Positions 20,321-28,086 of a stretch of 64,000 nucleotides of DNA are shown here, piece by piece. How positions within the stretch are numbered: position 1 is the first letter of the stretch; each line of letters starts with the position of its first letter. The translations under genes were made by a program, and so were the position numbers. The stretch lies in the NCBI RefSeq assembly GCF_017601095.1, contig NZ_JAGFUX010000004.1, positions 175,455-239,454 on the forward strand. The letters are read 5' to 3'. This DNA comes from Streptococcus suis. Lineage in GTDB: Bacteria; Bacillota; Bacilli; Lactobacillales; Streptococcaceae. The notes below the pieces were generated by a model. It was not told where the DNA came from and did not search any database. It saw only the letters and a program-made list of their open reading frames with translations.

Positions 20321-21469
20321 CTATGCCCAAAACTTCTCTGCAATCTCTTGGCCTTGTTTAATTTTCGCCCATTGTTCTGGGATGGCCAATTCATTACCTG
20401 AATCACATGAGGCGAATCCACATTGATGTGACAAGTAGAGACGCTCTTTTGGAATAATCTTGCTTGCTTCTTCCAAGAGACGGAATACGCGTTCTTCATC
20501 GTCTAGGTCAGTTGTTTTACTAGATAGAAGACCTAAGACAACTTCAACATCTTTATCACGCAAGCTTTCCAAAGCTTTTAAATCACCAGCTCGTTCATCA
20601 TCCCATTCCAGGAAGAAGCGGTCATATTGCTGGTCACGAAGGAATTTCTCTGCAATGGCTTCATAAGTTCCGCCAGCAGCGTGCCGACTTTCATAATTAC
20701 CACGGCAGTTGTGTGTCCAAACTGTTAGACCCAAGTCATGACCGATAGCGATGACAGCGTTGTTGATGGCTACGAATTCATCAGCAAGTGCAGCCAAGGC
20801 TTCTGGATCATCCTGTGGGAAGAATGGAACAGGGTTTGCGGGGTCAAACAATTCCCAAAGGCAGTCATCGAACTGTACGATTTCACCACCTGCTGCCTTG
20901 TAGTCCGTCAGAAACTCCTTGTAGACTTGGATCAAGCCTTCTTTCAAATCTTCGCGTGTTTGATAGACTTGGTCAGGACCAACTTGTCCATTGAAGACAG
21001 CAATTTCTGTAAAGGCGTGAGCTGGTCCCCAAACTGTCAGTTTGGTAGCTGCATCACCAGCCTCAGCTTTGACAATCTTGTAGATGTCAATGAAATGATG
21101 ATTTTTACCAGACAATTTATCGACGATACGCAGACCGATATCTTTTCGGGTTTCATAGATATTCCCATCATGGTCCTTGAAAGGGTAGCCATGCTCAGCG
21201 ATGTAACGCTCAATGCCATGCAAGCCCCAGGCAAAATCAAGGTGCCACATAGATTTTGAGAACTCACCGTCTGTTAGATAAGGAATACCATGTTCTTTTT
21301 GCTCCGCAATGACAGCCTTGATGTCTGCCAGTTCTGTTTCTTGGTAGCCTGCAAAATCTTGGTAAAATGGGTAGGAGATGTCGTCTCGTACTTCAATCTC
21401 ACGCTTGTATTTTCCTAAGTCAGATGGTCGTAACAAGGAACCAACTAGTTGAAATCTAGAACTTGTCAT
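20321..21469 (-). CDS. MetE C-terminal-like (cobalamin-independent methionine synthase II family) methyltransferase
   Basis: A 382-residue single-domain homologue of the catalytic half of MetE (B. subtilis YxjG/YxjH type). Zinc-ligand candidates are intact: the His-x-Cys pair in WTHNCRGNYESRH, a downstream Glu (FFLEWDDERAG), and the Cys in HQCGFASCDSGNEL near the C-terminus. N-terminal LVGSLLRP and YLTDGEFSKSMWHLDF fit the substrate-binding barrel. It probably methylates homocysteine or a related thiol from a one-carbon donor. A MET-box lies upstream, centred about 66 bases from the predicted transcription start, consistent with methionine-responsive control. Confidence 0.88.
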   Translation of the reverse strand: MTSSRFQLVGSLLRPSDLGKYKREIEVRDDISYPFYQDFAGYQETELADIKAVIAEQKEHGIPYLTDGEFSKSMWHLDFAWGLHGIERYIAEHGYPFKDHDGNIYETRKDIGLRIVDKLSGKNHHFIDIYKIVKAEAGDAATKLTVWGPAHAFTEIAVFNGQVGPDQVYQTREDLKEGLIQVYKEFLTDYKAAGGEIVQFDDCLWELFDPANPVPFFPQDDPEALAALADEFVAINNAVIAIGHDLGLTVWTHNCRGNYESRHAAGGTYEAIAEKFLRDQQYDRFFLEWDDERAGDLKALESLRDKDVEVVLGLLSSKTTDLDDEERVFRLLEEASKIIPKERLYLSHQCGFASCDSGNELAIPEQWAKIKQGQEIAEKFWA

Positions 21470-21499
21470 ATCATTTCTCTCTTTTAAAGTGATGGTTTT

Positions 21500-21505
21500 A
21501 TTCTA
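21500..21505 (-). promoter_or_regulatory. -10 box of the MetE-like gene
   Basis: TAGAAT on the minus strand, about 30 bases upstream of the ATG at 21469. No strong -35 box is seen, as expected for a promoter that needs a LysR-type activator. Confidence 0.45.
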
Positions 21506-21550
21506 CCTGAAACTCTCCAACTTGAAAAATAGTTAAATAGTCAACAAATA

Positions 21551-21567
21551 TATAGTTCTAAACTATA
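21551..21567. promoter_or_regulatory. MET-box (MtaR/MetR operator)
   Basis: TATAGTTCTAAACTATA is a perfect seven-base inverted repeat with a three-base spacer. It fits the streptococcal MET-box consensus described for the LysR-type regulator MtaR/MetR (TATAGTTTnAAACTATA). It lies between the divergent MetE-like and MFS genes. Confidence 0.8.
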
Positions 21568-21605
21568 GGTAAAGCTTTCTTTTTTGTGATTTTTGATAAA
21601 TTTAC

Positions 21606-21634
21606 TTGGGAAGCAAGGGGACTTATGGTATAAT
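21606..21634 (+). promoter_or_regulatory. Promoter of the MFS transporter gene
   Basis: TTGGGA (21606-21611) and TATAAT (21629-21634) separated by exactly 17 bases. Confidence 0.75.
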
Positions 21635-21674
21635 CTAGAGTGCATTTTTATGGAAAATGGAAGGAAAGAATTAC

Positions 21675-22844
21675 TTGAAAAAGAATCAATTATTACTAAC
21701 TACCTTGGGAATTGTGATGCTTGGGGTCGTCATGCGTGCTCCCTTTACAGCTTTACCGGCTATTTTAACGGATGTTGCTGCAGATTTGGGAGTAAACGTT
21801 AGTTCGTTAGGTATTTTAACCTCTATCCCCTTGATTATGTTTGCCTTGTGCTCTTCTTTGGCACCAAAGTTAGCTGAAACGTTTGGGATGGAAAAACTCA
21901 TGGCGATTGTATTGTTTGTCATGGTTATTGGATCAGGTATGCGCATTTTGGGACTCCCATTCCTATTTTTAGGAACTGTCATTGTTGGTGCGACGATTGC
22001 TTTTATCAACGTTTTGTTACCTAGTTTGGTAACAGCTAATTTTCCAAAGAAAATCGGGCTTTATACGACCATCTACATTACCCTGATGGGGGTGGCAGCA
22101 ACAGTTGCAGCGATGATTGCTGTGCCAATTGTTTCATCAAGTTCTTGGCAGTTCTTTGTCCTTTTGATCACAGGCGTAGTCTTTTTGGCATTTATTATTT
22201 GGTTGCCTACGACGCGCAACAATCACCGCTTCGAGGCTAAAAAACAGAGTAAGCAAAGTAGTTCCATCTGGAAAAATAAGGCAGCCTTGGCCTTTCTGAT
22301 TTTCGGAGGGTTGCAGTCGGTTCTCTACTATACAGAGATTACTTGGCTACCGACGATTTCCCAGTCTGTTGGTTTTAGCAAGGCGGAAGCAGGACTGATG
22401 GCTGGTTTCTTCAACATGACAGCCATTCCCATGTCCATGATTATCCCAGCAATCCTCTCTCGTCAAAGCAAGGAAATGCGTCGAAACATCATGTTAGCTA
22501 TCTCGTCAGTGACCCTTTTAGGTTTGGTGATGATGGCAATAATTCCAGCCAATTTTGTTCTCTGGTCAGTTCTCCATATTATTCTTAGCTTTTCAAATGC
22601 AGCCCTCTTCCCATACATGATGTTGGGCTTTACCTTGAAAACCAGCAACAGCCAGGCGACTGCTCAGTTATCTGGTATGGTACAGACAGGTGGCTACTTG
22701 ATTGCTGCCTTTGGTCCAGGTCTTCTTGGCTATAGCTTCCCTCTATTTGGAAGTTGGATGCCTTTAATTCTGGCACTAGCAGTCGTGACCATTTCCATGA
22801 TGTGGACCATTGTCCTGATCGAAAAAGAAGATATCATTGTCTAA
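21675..22844 (+). CDS. MFS transporter, CynX/NimT-like
   Basis: About 389 residues with 12 predicted membrane segments, in the major facilitator superfamily; the N-terminal MRAPFTALPAILTDVAADLG resembles the cyanate/nitroimidazole (CynX/NimT) branch, where MR-x-P opens the first loop. Start choice: ATG 21657 lacks a ribosome-binding site, whereas TTG 21675 is preceded by GGAAGGAAAG at 21659-21668, which suggests TTG. The gene diverges from the MetE-like gene, with the MET-box between them, so it could carry a sulfur compound or methionine-related substrate; that link is only positional. Confidence 0.8.
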   Translation: MKKNQLLLTTLGIVMLGVVMRAPFTALPAILTDVAADLGVNVSSLGILTSIPLIMFALCSSLAPKLAETFGMEKLMAIVLFVMVIGSGMRILGLPFLFLGTVIVGATIAFINVLLPSLVTANFPKKIGLYTTIYITLMGVAATVAAMIAVPIVSSSSWQFFVLLITGVVFLAFIIWLPTTRNNHRFEAKKQSKQSSSIWKNKAALAFLIFGGLQSVLYYTEITWLPTISQSVGFSKAEAGLMAGFFNMTAIPMSMIIPAILSRQSKEMRRNIMLAISSVTLLGLVMMAIIPANFVLWSVLHIILSFSNAALFPYMMLGFTLKTSNSQATAQLSGMVQTGGYLIAAFGPGLLGYSFPLFGSWMPLILALAVVTISMMWTIVLIEKEDIIV

Positions 22845-22966
22845 ATGTAAAGGTTGGCAACTGCCAGCTTCTTTATGTCTGTTTTCTTTGACGAGTAGAC
22901 TAGAAAACTTTAGAACTCCTAATAGGAACTCAGAGAGCATGATTAGGTCATTAAAACTGTAAAATG

Positions 22967-23160
22967 CATCAAAATAGTTACATGATCTATTTTAAACATT
23001 TAAAATAAGCCACAGCATTGTATTGACATGTTTTAAAATGTAAAAATACGCAAATACATTGAAATGACATGTTTTAACAATTTAAAATACGCAAATGCAT
23101 TGAATTAACATATTTAAAAATTGATTTTCCTGTCACAACAATGTATTCACGTGTTCGAAA
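22967..23160. repeat. Degenerate tandem repeat with 41-bp period
   Basis: Two full copies lie at 23016-23056 and 23057-23097, and a third partial copy begins at 23098. Each starts CATTG and contains ACATGTTTTAA (ACATATTTAA in the third) and then TACGCAAAT in the full copies. Diverged copies seem to flank them at about 22967-23015 and 23130-23160. The units are AT-rich and contain imperfect palindromes centred on TTTTAAAA. This is all that is visible in the 427-base gap between the MFS gene and the DUF3042 gene, apart from the terminator at 23201. Confidence 0.75.
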
Positions 23161-23198
23161 CATTTATTTTTAAGTTTTCGGAAATGAAACTGTTCGTA

Positions 23199-23232
23199 AA
23201 AAAACCTATCTCGTATAGGAGATAGGTTTTTA
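23199..23232. terminator. Bidirectional terminator
   Basis: Perfect 12-base stem AAAACCTATCTC/GAGATAGGTTTT with six-base loop GTATAG. A T run of seven follows on the minus strand and five on the plus strand; it ends the DUF3042 gene. Confidence 0.85.
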
Positions 23233-23271
23233 AAGCGATTTGAAAAGACAAGTCAAGCTTCCCTTTTCTAA

Positions 23272-23442
23272 TTAGTGTGCGACACGTTTGCGCGCGGCTT
23301 TTTTACGGTTTTCTTCGATGAAAGCCTCTTTTTTCTCTTCTGGTTCAATGATTGTTTTATGAACGGTGAAGATAGCACCTGCGGCAAGAGCAACGGTTGA
23401 TAAAACGCCAGTTAAAAATCCTTTACCAAAACCTTTAGCCAT
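23272..23442 (-). CDS. DUF3042-family small protein
   Basis: A 56-residue protein: an N-terminal Gly-rich hydrophobic segment (about residues 7-27), then VHKTIIEPEEKKEAFIEENRKKAARKR, the charged tail typical of DUF3042. The ATG at 23442 has AAGGAGAATTC upstream; the longer frame to 23520 has no ribosome-binding site and would cross the miaA promoter. It is divergent from miaA. Function unknown; it looks like a single-span membrane protein. Confidence 0.82.
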   Translation of the reverse strand: MAKGFGKGFLTGVLSTVALAAGAIFTVHKTIIEPEEKKEAFIEENRKKAARKRVAH

Positions 23443-23462
23443 AGTGAATTCTCCTTTACTTG

Positions 23463-23471
23463 TGTTATAAT
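23463..23471 (+). promoter_or_regulatory. Extended -10 promoter of miaA
   Basis: TGTTATAAT, a perfect extended -10, 39 bases upstream of the miaA start codon. Confidence 0.6.
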
Positions 23472-23510
23472 AGATTTTAGCGAAAAAACAAAATATTTTC
23501 AAGGAAAAAG

Positions 23511-24395
23511 ATGAAAACAAAAGTAATTGTGGTCATTGGACCGACAGCGGTAGGAAAGACTGCCTTAGGCATTGAGTTGGCCCAGCGCTACAATGGAGAA
23601 ATTATCAGCGGTGATAGCCAGCAAGTCTATCGCAAACTAGATATTGGTACGGCAAAAGCTAGTCCTGAAGAGCAGGCTGCTGCGGTTCATCACTTGATTG
23701 ATGTCCGAGATGTAACCGAGGGCTATTCGGCTTATGAATTTGTAGCAGAAGCCAAGGCCTTAATTGCTGACATTACTAGTCGTGGAAAGTTGCCCATTAT
23801 CGTTGGAGGAACTGGACTTTACATTCAGAGCTTGCTTGAAGGCTACCATCTGGGCGGGCAGGTTGATCAGGAGCAAGTTCTTGCTTATCGGGCGGAACTC
23901 GACTGCTTGTCTGACGAGGTTTTGGAAACAATGGCAGAGCAGGTAGGTTTGACAGTCGAGGGAAACAGCCGACGGAGAATCATTCGTGGGTTAGAGTTGA
24001 AAAAATTTGGCAAGAACTTAGAAAATACAGAGTCAGAATTTGAGCCTCTTTACATCTGCCTGACGGATGACAGACAGGTTCTTTACGACCGCATCAATCA
24101 GCGAGTGGATAAGATGATGGTGGCGGGCTTACTAGATGAAGTTAGCTGGCTCTACCAAGAACATCCCCAAGCCCAAGCTGCTATGGGAATTGGCTACAAG
24201 GAGTTTTTCCCATACTTAGCAGGTCAAATCAGCCTAGAAGAAGCAGTTGATAAGGTCAAGCAAAATAGCCGCCGCTTTGCCAAACGTCAATTGACCTGGT
24301 ATAGAAATCGGATGCAGGTTCCCTTCTATTCAGTAGGCCAGCCAGATTACAAGTCACAGATTTTCACCGCCGTGGAGGAATTTTTAAATGATTGA
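23511..24395 (+). CDS. miaA: tRNA dimethylallyltransferase
   Basis: Adds the isopentenyl group to A37 of tRNAs that read U-starting codons. The 294-residue protein has the P-loop [11 protein letters not shown] near residue 9, [18 protein letters not shown] (DMAPP/tRNA binding) near residue 33, [14 protein letters not shown] near residue 95, and a C-terminal [11 protein letters not shown] motif. It overlaps hflX by eight bases and heads a tightly packed run through to the SDR gene at 27943. Confidence 0.96.
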   Translation: MKTKVIVVIGPTAVGKTALGIELAQRYNGEIISGDSQQVYRKLDIGTAKASPEEQAAAVHHLIDVRDVTEGYSAYEFVAEAKALIADITSRGKLPIIVGGTGLYIQSLLEGYHLGGQVDQEQVLAYRAELDCLSDEVLETMAEQVGLTVEGNSRRRIIRGLELKKFGKNLENTESEFEPLYICLTDDRQVLYDRINQRVDKMMVAGLLDEVSWLYQEHPQAQAAMGIGYKEFFPYLAGQISLEEAVDKVKQNSRRFAKRQLTWYRNRMQVPFYSVGQPDYKSQIFTAVEEFLND

Positions 24396-25638
24396 AACCC
24401 AGAAAGAACAAGAACGCGCCCTCCTGGTTGGAGTGGAATTACAGCAGACAGACAACTTTGACATGTCCATGGAGGAGTTGGCAAGTCTTGCTAAGACGGC
24501 TGGTGCTCTGGTCAAGGGAGTCTACACTCAAAAACGTGAAAAATATGACAGCAAGACCTTTGTCGGCTCAGGGAAACTAGAAGAAATTGCCCAGATGGTC
24601 GAAGCTGATGAGATTGATACCGTCATTGTCAATAACCGACTGACACCCCGTCAGAATGTCAATTTGGAGGAGATTCTGGGGGTTAAAGTCATCGATCGCA
24701 TGCAGTTGATCTTGGATATCTTTGCCATGCGAGCACGGAGTCACGAGGGTAAACTGCAGGTTCACTTGGCCCAGCTCAAGTATATGTTGCCGCGCTTGGT
24801 TGGACAAGGTATCATGCTCAGCCGTCAGGCGGGTGGTATCGGCTCTCGTGGACCAGGTGAAAGCCAATTGGAGCTCAACCGTCGAAGCATTCGCAACCAG
24901 ATTCACGACATTGAACGCCAACTCAAAACGGTGGAGAAGAACCGAGCAACTGTCCGTGAACGCCGTCTGCAATCAGGTGTTTTCAAAATCGGCTTGATTG
25001 GCTATACCAATGCTGGTAAGTCCACCATTATGAATGCCATGACCGATAAGCGGCAGTACGAGGCGGACGAACTCTTTGCGACACTTGATGCTACGACCAA
25101 GCAGATTAACTTGGCTGACAAGTTCAATGTGACCTTGACCGATACGGTTGGCTTCATTCAGGACCTGCCGACTGAGTTGATTTCTGCCTTCAAGTCCACC
25201 TTGGAGGAGTCCATGAACGTGGACCTCTTGCTCCATGTCATCGACGCCTCTGACCCCAATCATAGCGAGCAGGAGCAGGTAGTCTTGGACATTCTAAAAG
25301 ACCTGGATATGCTGGACATTCCACGTCTAGCTCTCTACAACAAGTTGGACAAGACCGATGACAGCTTTACTCCTAGTCAGTTTCCTCATGTAATGCTGTC
25401 CGCTAAGGATGAAAATGCCAAAGGCCATATTCAAATGATGGTCTTGGCCAAGATTAAGACCATGTTTGAACGATTTGAGGTCAGGGTGCCACTTGCTGAA
25501 TCTTATAAATTGCATGATTTGGCAACCCTGGCACTGATAGAACATCGGACCTACGAAGAGGATGTGGAAGTGGTATCAGGCTATATCGCTTCCAGCAATA
25601 AATGGAAGTTGGAAGAATTTTATGACAGATTATCTTGA
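24388..25638 (+). CDS. hflX: Ribosome-associated GTPase HflX
   Basis: GTPase that binds the large ribosomal subunit and splits stalled 70S ribosomes. The 416-residue protein has the N-terminal HflX domain ([13 protein letters not shown] near residue 52), a coiled linker (about 160-195) following the conserved RGPGESQLE, and a G domain with G1 GYTNAGKST near residue 209, the G3 DTVGFI and G4 NKLD. It starts inside miaA and overlaps the next gene by 17 bases. Confidence 0.95.
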   Translation: MIETQKEQERALLVGVELQQTDNFDMSMEELASLAKTAGALVKGVYTQKREKYDSKTFVGSGKLEEIAQMVEADEIDTVIVNNRLTPRQNVNLEEILGVKVIDRMQLILDIFAMRARSHEGKLQVHLAQLKYMLPRLVGQGIMLSRQAGGIGSRGPGESQLELNRRSIRNQIHDIERQLKTVEKNRATVRERRLQSGVFKIGLIGYTNAGKSTIMNAMTDKRQYEADELFATLDATTKQINLADKFNVTLTDTVGFIQDLPTELISAFKSTLEESMNVDLLLHVIDASDPNHSEQEQVVLDILKDLDMLDIPRLALYNKLDKTDDSFTPSQFPHVMLSAKDENAKGHIQMMVLAKIKTMFERFEVRVPLAESYKLHDLATLALIEHRTYEEDVEVVSGYIASSNKWKLEEFYDRLS

Positions 25639-26251
25639 TTTGGCAATCAAATACGGTGGCTTTACTAGTCTGGACAAGGTTTATCTGGCTAAGAAATTAG
25701 CCGATTTGACCGACCAACAAAAACTAGACTTTATCACGCCACCACCTTCGGTTATCAATGCTTATTTTGCGGAAATCTACCAAAAACAAGGAGCAGAGAA
25801 AGCGACGAACTACTATCTGACTCTTTCTCAGCAGCTGAGCCTTTTTCCAAAAGAGCCCAGCTTTGCTGAGGACAAGCCCTTTGTCCGCCTGAATTTATCT
25901 GGTAAGTCCTTCGGATTTGCCTATGTGTCGGCGGACGGTCTGGCCCAGGTTTTTTCGGAAGGTGTAGAGGAAGTGACAGGAAGTTTGCTCTTTGAAATCG
26001 CCCAAGTCTTTCCCCACTATGTCGTCTTTGTGGAGGAGGGCAAGATTTTCATGAAAGTCAATCCCTTTGAGGACGCCGAGTTAGAGGAAGTTGAAACAGA
26101 CTACCTTTTGACCCAAGTGGCGACATCGAAAGGTTTGGTCAAGATTTCAGGCTTTAATCAGGAAGAAGTGCTGGAAGTTGCGGACGGCTATGCTGGTCAG
26201 TATTACTACACCTGGTCGGGTCGCTCTGCAATTTTATATATAAAACATTAG
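25622..26251 (+). CDS. Conserved hypothetical protein between hflX and rnz
   Basis: A 209-residue soluble acidic protein, conserved at this position in streptococci by my recollection. Some records call it cystathionine beta-lyase, but no PLP-binding lysine motif is visible and the length is half that of such enzymes, so that name looks like an annotation transfer error. ATG 25622 overlaps the end of hflX by 17 bases; the longer frame from 25562 is deeper inside hflX. Co-transcribed with tRNA-processing genes. Confidence 0.7.
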   Translation: MTDYLDLAIKYGGFTSLDKVYLAKKLADLTDQQKLDFITPPPSVINAYFAEIYQKQGAEKATNYYLTLSQQLSLFPKEPSFAEDKPFVRLNLSGKSFGFAYVSADGLAQVFSEGVEEVTGSLLFEIAQVFPHYVVFVEEGKIFMKVNPFEDAELEEVETDYLLTQVATSKGLVKISGFNQEEVLEVADGYAGQYYYTWSGRSAILYIKH

Positions 26252-26261
26252 AAAGTAAACA

Positions 26262-27191
26262 ATGCAAATTCAATTTTTAGGTACGGGGGCTGGTCAGCCC
26301 TCCAAGGCTCGAAATGTATCCAGTTTGGCCTTGAAACTCTTGGATGAAATCAATCAGGTTTGGCTATTTGACTGTGGCGAAGGAACGCAAAATCAAATTT
26401 TGGAAACCACTATTCGCCCACGTAAGGTGGCAAAAATCTTTATCACTCACCTGCACGGTGACCATATTTTTGGCTTGCCTGGTTTTTTGTCTAGCCGTTC
26501 TTTCCAGTCTAGTGAGGAGCAGACGGATATTGATATTTATGGACCTGTGGGCATTCGTTCGTTTGTATTATCTAGTCTGAAAGTGTCAGGCACTCGACTG
26601 CCTTATCGCATTCATTTTCATGAGTTTGATGCGGATACGGTAGGTCAGGTCCTAGAAACAGATAAATTCACGGTATTCGCTGAAAAACTAGACCATACCA
26701 TACCTTGTGTCGGCTATCGTGTCATCCAAAAAGATTTGGAAGGGACATTGGATGCAGAGGCTCTGCGCGCGGCTGGCGTACCATTTGGTCCCCTCTTTGG
26801 AAAAATCAAAAATGGTCAAAACGTGACGCTAGAAGATGGGACTGAAATTATCGCGAGTGATTATCTTTCTCCACCTCGGCCTGGTAAGGTAGTGACCATT
26901 CTTGGTGATACACGCAAGTGCTATGCTAGTGTACGTTTGGCAGTTAATGCCGATGTGCTGGTTCATGAGGCAACCTACGGCAAGGGAGATGAGCAAATCG
27001 CTCGAAAACACGGACACTCGACCAATATGGAAGCTGCTCAGGTTGCCAAGGAAGCTGGTGCCAAGCAACTCTTGCTCAATCATATCAGTCCACGTTTTCT
27101 AGCTAAGGATGTTAGCCAGTTGCGTAATGATGCCAGCAAGGTTTTTGAACATGTTCATATTGTCAAGGATTTAGAGGAAATCGAAGTATGA
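26262..27191 (+). CDS. rnz: Ribonuclease Z
   Basis: tRNA 3' end-processing endonuclease of the metallo-beta-lactamase fold. The 309-residue short form is standard for Firmicutes. The zinc motif [13 protein letters not shown] lies near residue 61 and later metal ligands are in GDT (near 212) and HSTNMEAAQ (near 268). The N-terminus [17 protein letters not shown] is typical. It starts 10 bases after the preceding gene and overlaps the SDR gene by four. Confidence 0.96.
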   Translation: MQIQFLGTGAGQPSKARNVSSLALKLLDEINQVWLFDCGEGTQNQILETTIRPRKVAKIFITHLHGDHIFGLPGFLSSRSFQSSEEQTDIDIYGPVGIRSFVLSSLKVSGTRLPYRIHFHEFDADTVGQVLETDKFTVFAEKLDHTIPCVGYRVIQKDLEGTLDAEALRAAGVPFGPLFGKIKNGQNVTLEDGTEIIASDYLSPPRPGKVVTILGDTRKCYASVRLAVNADVLVHEATYGKGDEQIARKHGHSTNMEAAQVAKEAGAKQLLLNHISPRFLAKDVSQLRNDASKVFEHVHIVKDLEEIEV

Positions 27192-27943
27192 GAACCATTC
27201 TGATAACAGGTGCTTCTGGCGGTTTGGTGCAGGAGATGGTACCTTTGCTCAAAGATGATTTCTTGATTTTGTTGGGGCGAGATGTGGCGAAAATTGAGCA
27301 GCTCTATACTTACCATGAAAAAAAGGCTGTCTTTGATGTAGACATCCGAGATGAAGTAGCTCTGACGGCATTTTTTGAGCAGGTCGATAGCCAGTTTAGT
27401 CAGGTGGATATCTTGGTCAATAACGCTGGCTATGCAATTTATGATGATTTTGAGAATTTCTCTAGCCAGCAGGTGCAGGCTATGTTTGACATCAATACCT
27501 TTGCCCTCATGACCTTGTGTCGATTAGCAGGCAAGCGGATGAAGTCAAGACGAAGCGGGCAGATTATTAACATCATTTCCATGTCAGGCTTAATCGCTTC
27601 AAGCAAGTCTTCGGTTTATTCGGCAACCAAGTTTGCGGCCATGGGTTTTTCCAATACCATTCGCTTGGAGCTGGCTCCCTACGCTGTCACGGTGACCACG
27701 GTCAACCCAGGTCCTATTGCGACGGGATTCTTCGACCAGGCTGATCCTGACGGAAGCTATCAAGAGAGCGTCAAGGCTTTCTTGTTGCAACCAGATTATG
27801 TTGCTAAGAAGATTGTAGCGGCCATGGGCAAGAAGAAACGGGAGATCAACCTGCCTTGGACCTTGGCTGCAGCTCACAAACTCTATACACTCTTTCCAAG
27901 ACTGGCTGATTATCTGGCCAGTACGGTCTTTAATTTGAAATAA
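27188..27943 (+). CDS. Short-chain dehydrogenase/reductase
   Basis: A 251-residue classical SDR. The cofactor motif is [12 protein letters not shown], which lacks the usual third glycine (classical TGxxxGxG), [10 protein letters not shown] is the NAG motif near residue 82, and the active site has Ser 142-144 region plus YSATK near residue 156. Likely cofactor NADP(H); substrate unknown. The start overlaps the rnz stop (ATGA-type junction). In pneumococcus-type gene order recJ normally follows; here copB and cls come between. Confidence 0.88.
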   Translation: MRTILITGASGGLVQEMVPLLKDDFLILLGRDVAKIEQLYTYHEKKAVFDVDIRDEVALTAFFEQVDSQFSQVDILVNNAGYAIYDDFENFSSQQVQAMFDINTFALMTLCRLAGKRMKSRRSGQIINIISMSGLIASSKSSVYSATKFAAMGFSNTIRLELAPYAVTVTTVNPGPIATGFFDQADPDGSYQESVKAFLLQPDYVAKKIVAAMGKKKREINLPWTLAAAHKLYTLFPRLADYLASTVFNLK

Positions 27944-27964
27944 AGAAAAGTGAACACATAATAT

Positions 27965-27999
27965 GACCTAGATGGATTAATGCCATTCTAGGTTTTTTT
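27965..27999 (+). terminator. Terminator of the miaA-hflX-rnz-SDR operon
   Basis: Stem ACCTAGATGG/CCATTCTAGGT with an internal mismatch and a small loop, followed by seven T. Confidence 0.85.
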
Positions 28000-28010
28000 G
28001 ATCTAATCGG

Positions 28011-28068
28011 TTGACATTTTTTGACTCCAAGTGTAAACTATAATTGTAAATCGATTACAAATGTAGAC
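28011..28068 (+). promoter_or_regulatory. copB promoter with two cop boxes
   Basis: GATTACAAATGTAGAC at 28053-28068 matches the CopY operator consensus (RNYKACANNYGTMRNY) at all positions. A second site, GACTCCAAGTGTAAAC at 28023-28038, matches with one mismatch. A promoter TTGACA (28011-28016), 17-base spacer, TAAACT (28034-28039) overlaps the upstream box, so a repressor bound there would block RNA polymerase. Confidence 0.85.
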
Positions 28069-28086
28069 AGAAATAGGAGTTATCTT

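Noticed and set aside
20738..21259. 173-codon plus-strand frame inside the MetE-like gene
   Set aside because: Antisense to a gene with intact zinc-ligand motifs; no start signal.
22967..23160. CRISPR array
   Set aside because: The repeats are directly tandem with no unique spacers, and no cas genes are present.
25622..26251. Cystathionine beta-lyase call for the gene after hflX
   Set aside because: Too short and lacks a PLP-lysine motif; the name seems to come from annotation transfer.
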